From Xanthomonas cassavae CFBP 4642 (GTDB lineage Bacteria; Pseudomonadota; Gammaproteobacteria; Xanthomonadales; Xanthomonadaceae), in assembly GCF_000454545.1 (NCBI RefSeq), contig NZ_CM002139.1, positions 1,232,835 to 1,296,834 on the forward strand: a stretch of DNA of 64,000 nucleotides. The letters are read 5' to 3'. How positions within the stretch are numbered: the stretch's first letter is position 1; each line of letters starts with the position of its first letter. A model generated the notes under the pieces. The model searched no databases. It saw only the letters and a list, made by a program, of their open reading frames with translations, and was not told the DNA's origin. The position numbers and the translations under genes are program-made. Positions 27,597 through 39,618 of this stretch are shown here, one piece after another.

Positions 27597-27657
27597 CCGT
27601 TTCATCCACCGCGTGCACGGGGTGCGCGGTGTTCCCGCCGATCAGAAAGGTGCGTTC

Positions 27658-28281
27658 ATGCGCAAGTCCACCGTGGGTTATACCGATCGTTCCGTTCGCG
27701 CAGCGCTATGCGGCGTGCTGCTCAGTGCAGTGCTGGCGGCATGCAGCAAGGAAGAAGCGCCGCCGCCTGCTCCGGCGCCGGATGCGGTGGCACCCGCTGC
27801 CGCCGGCGCACTCGCACCCGCACCCGCACCCGCCGCCACAGCACCGGCCGCCACAGCGCCGGCAATGCCCCATCTCGCCGCCGGGCCGGCGCCCGATCCA
27901 GCCACCCCGCCTGCCCCGCCGGCCACCGTGGTGCCGATTCCGAAGGGGCCGGAGGTCAAGGTCACCCCGGAGCTGGTGGCCGACGGCAAGAGGATCTATT
28001 TCTCGGCCGGCTGCAATGCCTGCCACGGCGGCACCGGTGGCGGCGGCATGTGCCCGCCGCTGACCAACGATGTGTGGGTGTACGGCAGCGACGACGACAC
28101 CTTGCGCGCGCTGATCAGCGAAGGCACCGCCGCGATGATCACCCATGGCAAGACCCGCATCGGGCACGAAAAAGTCGTTGGGCAGATGCCGCCGTTCGCA
28201 CCGGTGCTCAAGCCCGGCGATACCGAGAAGCTGCTGGCCTTCATCCATTCGGTCAACAAGACCGCGGGCAAGGCGCAATGA
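27658..28281 (+). CDS. c-type cytochrome lipoprotein, probable MDH electron acceptor (XoxG-like)
   Basis: A 207-aa protein with lipobox LAAC near residue 29, a long Ala/Pro linker (about residues 35-95) and one cytochrome c domain. Haem attachment is C119-N-A-C122-H123; the likely axial methionine is in VVGQMPPFAP. The spacing and the tail LLAFIHSVNK are typical of class I cytochromes. Its position in the operon makes it the probable electron acceptor of the dehydrogenase. The long flexible linker would let a tethered haem domain reach a tethered quinoprotein. Its stop overlaps the next ATG (ATGA). Confidence 0.87.
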   Translation: MRKSTVGYTDRSVRAALCGVLLSAVLAACSKEEAPPPAPAPDAVAPAAAGALAPAPAPAATAPAATAPAMPHLAAGPAPDPATPPAPPATVVPIPKGPEVKVTPELVADGKRIYFSAGCNACHGGTGGGGMCPPLTNDVWVYGSDDDTLRALISEGTAAMITHGKTRIGHEKVVGQMPPFAPVLKPGDTEKLLAFIHSVNKTAGKAQ

Positions 28282-29357
28282 AGCCAGTCGCACCGAGAGC
28301 GGCCTCCGGCACCTGGCCGCGCCTGGCGACCATGGGCGCGCTCGGCACATTGCTCCTGCTGGCCAGCTGCCAGCGCGATGCGACGGTGGCGGCCTCCACG
28401 GCGGCGCCCGCAGCCTCCGCGCCGGCACGCGCCACCGATGCAGCGCCGACGCCCTCGTCGCCGCCGGTATATGCGTATGTGCCCAATCAACGCAGCGGCA
28501 CGGTGTCGGTGATCGACACTGCCAGCGACACGGTGGTGCGCACGCTCAGTGCGCAGGGCCAGCTCGGCAAGCGCCTGCAGCAGGTGCTGCCCGGCCGGCA
28601 GGGGCTGCTGTATCTGATCGATGCGCAGCATCACCGGTTGATCGAACTGGACACCGCCAAGGACACCGTGGAGCGCCAGGTGGACATCGGCGAAAACGCC
28701 GAAGGCATCGCACGTTCGCCCGATGGCACCCAGTTTGCCGTGTGCGTGGAAGGACAGAACCAGGTGATGCTGATCGCTGCGGCGCAGTTCCGCGTGCAGG
28801 AGGTCATCGCCACGCGCGGGCATGCACCGGAACATTGCGCGTACACGCCGGACGGGCAGTGGCTGCTCACCAGCAACGAAGGCTCCAACGACATGGACAT
28901 GATCGAGCTGGCCACGCACCGGTCGCGCGGCGTGGTTGCCACCAGCGGACATCCACGCGGCATGGCGTTCGCCCCGGACGGACACAGCGTCTACATCGCG
29001 CAGGAAACCGCCAACGTGGTGGACGTGATCGATCTGAAGACCCGCACGCGCCGCGCCAGCCTGCCGGCCGGTGTGCGCACCGCCGGGGTCACCCTGTCGG
29101 CTGATGGCGCGCGGCTGTACGCATCCAATGGCGGCGCCGGCACCGTGAGCGTGATCGATACCCGGCAGGGGCGCAGCGTGGCCGAGATTCCGGTCGGCTT
29201 GCGGCCCTGGAACCCGGCACTGACACCGGCCGGCGACAAGCTGTATGTGGCCAACGGGCGCTCCAACACGGTGAGCGTGATCGATACCGCCAGTTTGCGC
29301 GAACTCAAACAGATCCCTGTCGGCGAACTGCCGTGGGGCGTGGTCATCGCGCGCTGA
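28278..29357 (+). CDS. PQQ-associated beta-propeller (YVTN repeat) lipoprotein
   Basis: A 359-aa protein with an N-terminal signal and lipobox LLASC, a 30-residue Ala/Pro linker, then a seven-bladed propeller of YVTN repeats: [37 protein letters not shown] and [17 protein letters not shown] are three clear blades. Proteins of this kind are recurrent neighbours of PQQ alcohol dehydrogenases; their role is not established. No catalytic residues are evident, so a scaffold or binding role is likely. Translationally coupled to the cytochrome gene. Confidence 0.82.
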   Translation: MKPVAPRAASGTWPRLATMGALGTLLLLASCQRDATVAASTAAPAASAPARATDAAPTPSSPPVYAYVPNQRSGTVSVIDTASDTVVRTLSAQGQLGKRLQQVLPGRQGLLYLIDAQHHRLIELDTAKDTVERQVDIGENAEGIARSPDGTQFAVCVEGQNQVMLIAAAQFRVQEVIATRGHAPEHCAYTPDGQWLLTSNEGSNDMDMIELATHRSRGVVATSGHPRGMAFAPDGHSVYIAQETANVVDVIDLKTRTRRASLPAGVRTAGVTLSADGARLYASNGGAGTVSVIDTRQGRSVAEIPVGLRPWNPALTPAGDKLYVANGRSNTVSVIDTASLRELKQIPVGELPWGVVIAR

Positions 29358-29392
29358 GCGGCGCCCATGCCGAGATGCGCCGGGGAGGCGGG

Positions 29393-30499
29393 ATGAAGAC
29401 ACGCGCTGCGGTGGCCTGGGGCCCGCATCAGCCGCTGACCATCGAAGAAGTGGACCTGCAGCCGCCGCGCCCCGGCGAAGTACTGGTACGCCTGGTCGCC
29501 ACCGGCGTCTGCCATGGCGACGCGCATGCGCTGGCGCATGGGCAGGCAGGCAGCTTCCCGGCGATCCTGGGGCAGGAGGGGGCCGGCATTGTCGAAGACG
29601 TCGGCATCGGCGTGACCAGCGTGCGGCCCGGCGATCACGTCATCCCGCTGTACATGCCCGAATGCGGCGTGTGCAAGTTCTGCCGCTCCGGGCGCACCAA
29701 CCTGTGCCAGGCGATCCGCAGCAGCCAGGAGCGCGGCCTGATGTCCGATGGTAGCAGCCGGTTCTCATTGAATGGGCGCCCGATCCTGCACCATATGGGC
29801 ACCAGCACGTTTTCCGAATACACCGTGCTGCCGGAGATCGCGGTCGCGCGGATCCAGCCGGAGGCAGCGCTGGATCAGGTCTGCTTGCTCGGCTGCACGG
29901 TCACCACCGGTGTGGGCGTGGTGCTCAACAGCACGCATGTGCGGCCCGGCGACTGCGTGGCGGTGTTCGGGCTGGGCGGGATCGGCTTGTCGGTCATCCA
30001 GGGCGCAGTGCTGGCGCAGGCCGGGCGCATCATCGCGGTGGATATCGACCCGGGCAAGTTCGCACTGGCACGCGCGCTGGGCGCCACCGATTGCCTGGAC
30101 CCGCGCGACTACGGCGCACCGATCCAGCAGGTGATCGTGGACCTCACCGATGGCGGTGCCGACCACAGCTTTGAATGCGTAGGCGATGTCGGCGCAATGC
30201 GCGCGGCGCTGGAGTGCTGCCACAAGGGCTGGGGCGAGAGCGTCATTCTCGGCGTGGCCGACGATGTGCAGGAAATCAGCACCCGCCCATTCCAGCTGGT
30301 CACCGGGCGGGTGTGGCGTGGCAGCGCGTTCGGCGGGGTGAAGGGGCGCAGCGAGTTGCCCGGCTATGTGAAGCGTTATCTGCGTGGCGATCTCCAGCTG
30401 GCACCGCTGATCACCCGCACGCTCGCATTGGACGACATCAATCAGGCGCTGGCAGATCTGCGCGCGGCGCGCGGCATCAAATCGATCATACGGTATTGA
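29393..30499 (+). CDS. Zinc alcohol dehydrogenase, class III (FrmA-like)
   Basis: A 368-aa NAD-dependent dehydrogenase of the S-(hydroxymethyl)glutathione dehydrogenase type. Catalytic zinc ligands begin with Cys40 in VCHGDAH; structural zinc cysteines are 91, 94, 97 and 105 in CGVCKFC...NLC. The cofactor motif is [13 protein letters not shown]. It ends in GIKSIIRY. In this setting it would oxidise the aldehyde (formaldehyde-glutathione adduct if methanol is the substrate). It has no signal peptide, so it is cytoplasmic. GGGAGGCGG precedes the ATG. No formylglutathione hydrolase gene is adjacent. Confidence 0.87.
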   Translation: MKTRAAVAWGPHQPLTIEEVDLQPPRPGEVLVRLVATGVCHGDAHALAHGQAGSFPAILGQEGAGIVEDVGIGVTSVRPGDHVIPLYMPECGVCKFCRSGRTNLCQAIRSSQERGLMSDGSSRFSLNGRPILHHMGTSTFSEYTVLPEIAVARIQPEAALDQVCLLGCTVTTGVGVVLNSTHVRPGDCVAVFGLGGIGLSVIQGAVLAQAGRIIAVDIDPGKFALARALGATDCLDPRDYGAPIQQVIVDLTDGGADHSFECVGDVGAMRAALECCHKGWGESVILGVADDVQEISTRPFQLVTGRVWRGSAFGGVKGRSELPGYVKRYLRGDLQLAPLITRTLALDDINQALADLRAARGIKSIIRY

Positions 30500-30509
30500 A
30501 GGAGACGAC

Positions 30510-32942
30510 ATGAGGTCGACGCATCGCTTGCCGAGGTATTGCAGCACACCGCCATTTCGCACCGCACGCCATGGCCGCGATGCAGTGCAACGGCATCGGC
30601 TCGCCTGTGCGTGCGCAGCGTTGGTGTGCGCCGGCACGACCGGCATTGCACATGCGGACGAGGCGCCGCAAGTCACCTGGCTGGATCGGATCGACGTCAC
30701 CGCCACGCCCATTCCGGGCACCACCATCGATGCGGCGCAGCTGCCGTACATGGTGCAGTCGGCGACCACTGCGGAGTTCTCGCGCGGGCGCAGCAACAAC
30801 CTCAGCGATCTGCTGCAACGCCGCTTTGTCGGTGTGGATGGCAACGATGTACAGGGCAGCGCATTTCAGAACGACCTCACCTTCCATGGCTTCCGCGCAT
30901 CGGCCTTGCCGGGTGCCTCGCAAGGCGTGTCGGTGTACCTGGATGGCGTGCGCGTCAACGAACCGTTCGCCGACATCGTCAGCTGGGACATGCTGCCCGA
31001 ATCGGCCATCACCGCCGTGACCTTGATGCCTGGTTCCAACCCGTTGTTCGGGCCGAACACGCTTGGCGGTGCGGTGGTGTTGTCCACCGCATCCGGCCTC
31101 ACTGCGCCCGGACTGCAGGGCGAACTGACCACCGGCAGCGGCGCGCGCAAGCGGCTGGACGCCAGCTACGGCATGGCTGGCGGCGATGGCTGGCACGGCT
31201 TTATCGCAGTGACCGGCTTCGACGAAAACGGCTGGCGCGATGCCTCCGAAGGACGCCTGGGCACGCTGTTCGGCAAGCTCGGCCGGCAAGGCGATGACAC
31301 CGACTGGAGTCTGTCGTTGCTGCATGGGCGCAGCCGCCTGATCGGCAATGGCCTGCTGCCGGACACGCGCTACACCGATGAAGGGCCAGAGCCCGGGCTG
31401 TATCGTGTCGATCGCCGCGCGGTGTATACCTCGCCCGACCTCACCCGCAATCGCAACACGCTGCTGACCGCGCAACTGGATCACCGCTTCGATGCCGACA
31501 CCGCGCTGCACGCGCTGGCGTACTCGCGGGCAGGGCGGCGCGACACCGTCAACGGCGACATCGGCGAGGACTACGAAGAGTTTGTCGAGGAGTGCGCCTC
31601 CGGCTACGCTGCCGATGGCAGCGCGCTGGATGCCGATTGCGAGGTGGCGCGCGCCGATGCCGATGCGCTGCACACTGGCGCGCTCAATACCACCCAGATG
31701 CGGCAGCAAGCGCAGGGGCTTGCGCTCAACCTGAGCAAGCAGTGGGGCGCGCATGCGCTCAGTGCCGGTGTCACCTTCGACCGCGGGCACGTGCGTTACC
31801 GCCAGTTCGCCCGCGATGGCTGGGTGCAGCCGGACCGCTCGGTGGTGGCAGATCCAGATGCCGAGCGTGCGTTCTTTTCCGGCGTGCGCGGCAGCACCAA
31901 GACCCTGGGCGCGTTTCTCGCAGACACCTGGGAGCTAGGCGCGGCCACCCATCTCACTGCCGCCGTGCGCTGGAACCGGGTGGTGGTCGACAACATCCTC
32001 TCCACTGCCGAAGACGGCGACCGCCCGCGCGAGCGCTTCGTCTACGCCAAGGCCAACCCCTCACTGGGGCTCACCCATCGGCTGGAGTCCGGCCTGACCG
32101 TGTACGGCTCGGTGGCGCAGAACACGCGCGCGCCCACGGCGATCGAGCTGGGGTGCGCCGATCCCACCCAGCCGTGCCGGCTGCCGACCGGCCTGCAGGC
32201 CGACCCGCGCCTGGAGCAGATCGTCTCGCGTACCTACGAGCTGGGCGCACGCTGGTGGCCATGGGCCGACAGCAACGCGACGGTGTCGGTGTACCGCGCC
32301 GACAACCGCGACGACATCTTGTTCTTGCGTGCGCCCGATACGCAGCTGGGCTACTTCGATAACGTGGGCCGTACCCGCTACCAGGGCATCGACGCGGCGC
32401 TACACCTGCGCAGCGGCGACTGGCAGTGGTCTGCGGGGTACAGCTATCTGGATGCGACCTATCGCAGCAGCGGCGAACTGCTGTCCGGCGAACGCGTGAT
32501 CGCCCTGCGGCCGGGCCTGCGGATCGCAGCGCTACCGCGGCACAACCTCAAGCTCGGCGTGGAATGGCAGCGCGATGCGCTGACGTTGGGCATGGGCGTG
32601 CGCGCGGTCTCCGGGCGGGTAGCCAGCGGCAACGAAGACGGTCAGGTCGACAACGCCGAAGACGGCGAAGCCGCGCCCGAGCGCATCGACATCGTCACCG
32701 CCGGCTATGCGCTGGTGGATCTGCAGGCGCGCTGGGCCATCACTGCGCGCGTGTCGCTGTTCGCACGCATCGACAATGTGTTCGACCGCCAGTACGCCAC
32801 CTATGCGGCCGTGGCCGAAGACGTGTTTCCCGATGGCGAACTCGCCCGCCCGCAGCAAGCGCCGGTGGAAACCGGACCGGCCAGCTTCCTGGCACCGGGA
32901 GTGCCCCGGCAGTATCTGATTGGCTTGCGGTGGGCGCTTTGA
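30510..32942 (+). CDS. TonB-dependent outer-membrane receptor
   Basis: An 810-aa receptor with a strong ribosome binding site (GAAGGAGA) ten bases after the dehydrogenase stop, so it belongs to the same transcript. A long signal region ends near ADEA (about residue 50). Then come a TonB-box-like IDVTATPI, the plug domain (LSDLLQRRFVGVDGNDVQG, GVSVYLDGVRVNEPFADIV), and a beta-barrel ending in the family's aromatic terminus (LIGLRWAL). Receptors encoded beside lanthanide MDH genes import lanthanide complexes in methylotrophs, so a metal or metallophore ligand is a fair guess; the ligand cannot be read from sequence. Confidence 0.87.
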   Translation: MRSTHRLPRYCSTPPFRTARHGRDAVQRHRLACACAALVCAGTTGIAHADEAPQVTWLDRIDVTATPIPGTTIDAAQLPYMVQSATTAEFSRGRSNNLSDLLQRRFVGVDGNDVQGSAFQNDLTFHGFRASALPGASQGVSVYLDGVRVNEPFADIVSWDMLPESAITAVTLMPGSNPLFGPNTLGGAVVLSTASGLTAPGLQGELTTGSGARKRLDASYGMAGGDGWHGFIAVTGFDENGWRDASEGRLGTLFGKLGRQGDDTDWSLSLLHGRSRLIGNGLLPDTRYTDEGPEPGLYRVDRRAVYTSPDLTRNRNTLLTAQLDHRFDADTALHALAYSRAGRRDTVNGDIGEDYEEFVEECASGYAADGSALDADCEVARADADALHTGALNTTQMRQQAQGLALNLSKQWGAHALSAGVTFDRGHVRYRQFARDGWVQPDRSVVADPDAERAFFSGVRGSTKTLGAFLADTWELGAATHLTAAVRWNRVVVDNILSTAEDGDRPRERFVYAKANPSLGLTHRLESGLTVYGSVAQNTRAPTAIELGCADPTQPCRLPTGLQADPRLEQIVSRTYELGARWWPWADSNATVSVYRADNRDDILFLRAPDTQLGYFDNVGRTRYQGIDAALHLRSGDWQWSAGYSYLDATYRSSGELLSGERVIALRPGLRIAALPRHNLKLGVEWQRDALTLGMGVRAVSGRVASGNEDGQVDNAEDGEAAPERIDIVTAGYALVDLQARWAITARVSLFARIDNVFDRQYATYAAVAEDVFPDGELARPQQAPVETGPASFLAPGVPRQYLIGLRWAL

Positions 32943-33019
32943 TTATTGGGAATAGGGAGTAGGGAATCGAGAATGGGTAAGAGCAAGGGTGCTTGGCTCT
33001 ACGATTCCCGATTCCCGAT

Positions 33020-33023
<4 letters not shown>
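32943..33023. repeat. GGGAATAGGGAGTAGGG-arm element between convergent genes
   Basis: Left arm ATTGGGAATAGGGAGTAGGG and right arm CGATTCCCGATTCCCGATTC, separated by about 30 bases. The arms can pair, and could act as a shared transcription end. The AcoR-like stop codon lies in the right arm. Confidence 0.72.
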
Positions 33024-34993
<1,970 letters not shown>

Positions 34994-35277
34994 GGGCCAG
35001 CGTTCCTCAGTGGGCGCGAGACGCCAGTAGAGACCCAAACCGGGCCCTTGCTCAAACTGCATTGCAGCAAACGGGATGGCGATACGGACGCCAGATGTCG
35101 ACAGAGCCTCTCTGCCTGCGGGGCGGGAAGGCGCGGCTGGCACGCCGTGGGCGCGTGTGCCTTGGGAGCGCCCGCGGCGCAAGCGCGCAGGAGCGCGGAG
35201 GGGGTTGCGGGGGCGTGTTGAGGGTACGGAGCGAAGCCTCGGCACCGTTCAATCTGCACGAGGCGTTGCTCATAGCC

Positions 35278-35328
35278 CATCCGCCCTTCTCCCCCATAAA
35301 GGAGGACACTGTCCCGGTGGGAGAAGGG
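35278..35328. repeat. Dispersed repeat copy E in the gap before the PfkB gene
   Basis: CATCCGCCCTTCTCCCCCATAAAGGAGGACACTGTCCCGGTGGGAGAAGGG, sharing the AAGGAGGACA insertion with copy B. It is the only recognisable item in the 346-base gap 34994-35339, apart from the presumed promoter of the activator gene. Confidence 0.75.
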
Positions 35329-35339
35329 CAAGGCGCGCG

Positions 35340-36272
35340 TTACAGCGCGTAGCCGAACTGCTGCTTGAACTGGTCGTTGAATTCGGCAAAGTCGAAGCGC
35401 TGGTTCTGCGTGCCCGGGTGCTCCACCTTCAGCGCGCCCATCAGGTTGCCCATGCGGCCGATGGTCAGCCAGTCATAATTGTGCTGGATGCCGTAGATCA
35501 GCCCGGCGCGGAACGCATCGCCGCAGCCGGTGGGATCGACCACGCGGCGTTCGTGCGCCGGCGGGATGTCGGAGGTCTTGTCCGGCGTATGCACCAGCGC
35601 GCCCTTGGGACCCTGGGTGGTGATATAGGCCTGCACGCGCGAGACGATGTCCTTCTCGTTCCAGCCGGTGCGCTCCTGCAGCAGGTTGGACTCGTAGTCG
35701 TTGACCACCACGTAATCGGCCTGCTCGATGAACTGGCGCAGCTCCGGGCCGTTGAACAGCGGCATCGCCTGGCCGGGGTCGAAGATGAAGGGGATGCCGC
35801 CGGCAGCGAACTCTTCCGCATTCTGGATCATGCCTTCGCGCCCGTCCGGGCCGACCAGGCCCAGGGTCACGCCCGGCACGTCCTTCACGTGATTCTCGTA
35901 GCTGCGCATCATCGCGCCCGGATGGAAGGCGGTGATCTGGTTGTTGTCGTGGTCGGTGGTGATGAAGGCCTGCGGGGTAAACAGGTCCTCGATGATCTTC
36001 ACCCGCGACAGGTCGATCCCCAGCGTCTCGAAGTGCTCGCGGTACGGGCCGAAGTCCTGGCCCACCGTGCCCATCGGGATCGGCGCGCCGCCCAGCAGGT
36101 GCAGGTTGTAGGCGATGTTGCCGGCGCAACCGCCGAACTCGCGACGCATGCGCGGGACCAGGAACGACACATTCAGGATGTGCATCTTGTCCGGCAGGAT
36201 GTGGTTCTTGAACTGGTCCGGAAACACCATGATGGTGTCGTAGGCGAGGGAACCACAGATCAGTGCGGACAT
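35340..36272 (-). CDS. PfkB-family carbohydrate kinase, adenosine kinase-like
   Basis: A 310-aa ribokinase-family enzyme that phosphorylates a sugar or nucleoside with ATP. The N-terminal signature is FGGCAGNIAYNLHLLG, and the C-terminal one is VDPTGCGDAFRAGL, containing the catalytic aspartate and anion hole (GCGD where most members have GAGD). The close match of the pattern to bacterial adenosine kinases makes adenosine the likely substrate, but this is not proven. It is divergent from mreB across 277 bases. Confidence 0.85.
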   Translation of the reverse strand: MSALICGSLAYDTIMVFPDQFKNHILPDKMHILNVSFLVPRMRREFGGCAGNIAYNLHLLGGAPIPMGTVGQDFGPYREHFETLGIDLSRVKIIEDLFTPQAFITTDHDNNQITAFHPGAMMRSYENHVKDVPGVTLGLVGPDGREGMIQNAEEFAAGGIPFIFDPGQAMPLFNGPELRQFIEQADYVVVNDYESNLLQERTGWNEKDIVSRVQAYITTQGPKGALVHTPDKTSDIPPAHERRVVDPTGCGDAFRAGLIYGIQHNYDWLTIGRMGNLMGALKVEHPGTQNQRFDFAEFNDQFKQQFGYAL

Positions 36273-36443
36273 CGAATCAGGCCTTTGCGTAGGGAAATAC
36301 CCGCCAGTTGCCGGGCATGGCAGCGGGACGGCGCGAGCGCCGCGGCGCAAAGGGTAACGGCTGCGACCGATCAGGGCCACAACCGCATGCCATGCCCGGC
36401 GTGACCGGCACATGAAAACCGAGGCGAAATCCCCGATTTTTCC

Positions 36444-36472
36444 TTGCTCACCCCGGGGGGGATTGCTAGGCT
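36444..36472 (+). promoter_or_regulatory. Candidate mreB promoter with extended -10
   Basis: TTGCTC, 17 bases, then TGCTAGGCT, an extended -10 (TGnTAnnnT). It is about 80 bases before the mreB ATG. The hexamers match sigma-70 consensus only partly. Confidence 0.35.
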
Positions 36473-36474
36473 AG

Positions 36475-37596
<1,122 letters not shown>

Positions 37597-37765
37597 GGCG
37601 TTCGGGATTCGGGAGTCGGCATTGGGGATTCGCAAAGGCGGTTCCTGCCTACGGCCCGGCGGGATTGCCCCGCAGTTCCGCTGATTCACGTGTTAGCCGC
37701 ATTCGTCTCGGGGCCAGCCAAGTGCGCCCCGAATCCCCAATCCCGAATCTCCAATCCCGGCCCTG
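37597..37765. repeat. GGGATTCGGGAGTCGG-arm element between mreB and mreC
   Basis: Left arm TTCGGGATTCGGGAGTCGGC, right arm CCCCGAATCCCCAATCCCG plus a second copy, with about 110 bases between. The right arm ends just before the mreC GTG start, so the element separates the first two genes of the shape operon. Confidence 0.72.
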
Positions 37766-37768
37766 AAC

Positions 37769-39133
37769 GTGCCCTCCTACGCCGGTCCTCCCGTCGCCTC
37801 CCGTCCGGGCGAAGTCACCTCCACGCTGCGGCTGCTGGTCTATCTGGTGCTGGCGGTGGTGCTGATCGCGCTCGATAGCCGGGGCGGCTGGTTGAGCCAG
37901 GTGCGGCTGCAGGCCAATCTGCTGATCCAGCCGATCTGGGCGGTGGCCGGGTTGCCGGGGCGGATCGGCTCGCAGGTGCGCGACAACGCCGCCACCCATG
38001 CGCAACTGGTGGAAGAAACCCGGGATCTGCGCAATCAGCTGCTGGTGGCCAATGCGCGGCTGACCCGGCTGCAGACCGCCGCGCTGGACAACGCGCAGTT
38101 GCGCGAGCTGCTCAACGTGGCCGAGCGCCGCGGCCTGGACGTGCAGCTGGCACCGATCCTGGACATCGACCTGGACCCCACCCGCCAGCGCCTGCTGCTG
38201 GACGCCGGCAGCCGCGATGGTGTGCTGCTGGGCCAGGCGGTGATCGATGCCGGCGGGTTGATGGGCCAGGTGATCGAAGTGACCCCGCTGCATTCCACCG
38301 TGCTGCTGCTCACCGACCCCGACCATGCGGTGCCGGTCAGCGTGGCCCGCAACGGCGTGCGCCTGATCGTCTACGGCCGCGGCGACCGCCTGGAGCTGCG
38401 CGACATCCCGCTCAGCGCCGGCGTGCAGGTGGGCGATGAGATCGTCACCTCCGGCCTGGGCGGCCGCTTCCCGGCCGGCTTTCCAGTGGGCAAGGTCTCC
38501 GAGCTGCACCCGGACGACACCCACGCCTTCCTGGTCGGCGAACTGACCCCCGCTGCCAAGCTCGACCGCGGCCGCGACGTGTTGCTGCTGCGGGCGGGCA
38601 AGCCGCTGCGGGTAGTGCCGGGAATGGGGAATGGGGAGTTGGGAATCGGGAATGGCAACAGCAACGGCAACGGCAACGGCAATGCCGCGCCTGCTGCCAC
38701 CACCGCGCCAGCGAGCCTGCCGATGACGGCAACACCGCGCACGGCGGCGAGCGGTGTTGCCAGCGCGGCGACCGATCCGGCACGTGCGGAGGCGGGCGCA
38801 GCATCGGGCGCCGCACCCGCACCAGCCGCCAGTACCGGCGCTGCGCCGCGCGCCCAGTCCACGCCGACATCGGCCAAGCCTGGTGCGCAGCCTGCTAGTG
38901 CGCCGGCACCCAGCCGCCCGTCCAGCATGCCCGCGCGTACTCCTGCATCGAACAAATTCAGCACCCAGAACCCTGATTCCCGCCCCGAGTCACCGCAGGG
39001 CTCACAGGCGTCAGGGAACGCAGAATCGGGAACCGGCAACCGCAACACCCCACAGCCGCAGAGCACCGCTCCTAACGATTCCCGATTCCCGACTCCCGAT
39101 TCCCGTCCGGCTCCGCAGGAGACGGACCAATGA
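37769..39133 (+). CDS. mreC: Rod shape-determining protein MreC with long low-complexity tail
   Basis: Periplasmic scaffold that activates PBP2-RodA. It has one membrane helix (about residues 22-42), a coiled coil (about 65-115) and the double beta-barrel core, ending near residue 282 (RAGKPLRVVP). Start is a GTG at 37769. The total of 454 aa exceeds the usual 280-370 because of a tail of about 170 residues rich in Ala, Pro, Ser and Asn. Two parts of that tail are translated copies of the dispersed GGGAATCGGG repeat: GMGNGELGIGNGN (38619-38656) and NDSRFPTPDSRP (39076-39105). The tail is therefore probably recent and unconserved. It overlaps mreD by four bases. Confidence 0.93.
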   Translation: MPSYAGPPVASRPGEVTSTLRLLVYLVLAVVLIALDSRGGWLSQVRLQANLLIQPIWAVAGLPGRIGSQVRDNAATHAQLVEETRDLRNQLLVANARLTRLQTAALDNAQLRELLNVAERRGLDVQLAPILDIDLDPTRQRLLLDAGSRDGVLLGQAVIDAGGLMGQVIEVTPLHSTVLLLTDPDHAVPVSVARNGVRLIVYGRGDRLELRDIPLSAGVQVGDEIVTSGLGGRFPAGFPVGKVSELHPDDTHAFLVGELTPAAKLDRGRDVLLLRAGKPLRVVPGMGNGELGIGNGNSNGNGNGNAAPAATTAPASLPMTATPRTAASGVASAATDPARAEAGAASGAAPAPAASTGAAPRAQSTPTSAKPGAQPASAPAPSRPSSMPARTPASNKFSTQNPDSRPESPQGSQASGNAESGTGNRNTPQPQSTAPNDSRFPTPDSRPAPQETDQ

Positions 39134-39615
39134 CCCGCATGCGCAATACCTGGATCCTGCCGGTCAGCATCTTGATCGCGCTGGTGCTGGGGCTGCTGCC
39201 GTTGCCGGCGGTGGTGCAGCCGCTGCGGCCCTATTGGGTGGCGCTGGTGCTGGCCTACTGGGTGATCGAGGAACCGGACCGGGTGGGGCTGGGCATCGCT
39301 TTCGTGGCCGGGGTATTGGCCGACCTGCTGTATGGCGGGCTGCTTGGCGAACAGGCGCTGCGGCTGGTGATCATGACCTTCATCCTGCAACGCTTCCGCG
39401 CGCGGATGCGCTTCTTCCCGGTGTCGCAGCAGGCGCTGGCGATCGGTGGGCTGCTGTTGAATGACCGGATCGTCTCTTCGGCGGTGCATCTGGCGGTCGG
39501 CGAGCCGACCTTGCCGTGGAGCTACTGGTGGGCGCCGCTGCTGGGCATGGCGCTGTGGCCGCCGCTGTTCGTGCTGCTGGACGCGGTGCGGCTGGGCAAG
39601 CGGAGCAAGAAGTAA
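39130..39615 (+). CDS. mreD: Rod shape-determining protein MreD
   Basis: A 161-aa inner-membrane protein with about five hydrophobic segments, as expected for MreD, which works with MreC in the elongasome. Signature parts are WILPVSILIALVLGLLPLP and GLGIAFVAGVLADLLYGGLLGE. It ends in a basic tail (GKRSKK). Its ATG overlaps the mreC stop, and mrdA begins three bases after its stop codon. Confidence 0.93.
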   Translation: MTRMRNTWILPVSILIALVLGLLPLPAVVQPLRPYWVALVLAYWVIEEPDRVGLGIAFVAGVLADLLYGGLLGEQALRLVIMTFILQRFRARMRFFPVSQQALAIGGLLLNDRIVSSAVHLAVGEPTLPWSYWWAPLLGMALWPPLFVLLDAVRLGKRSKK

Positions 39616-39618
39616 GTC

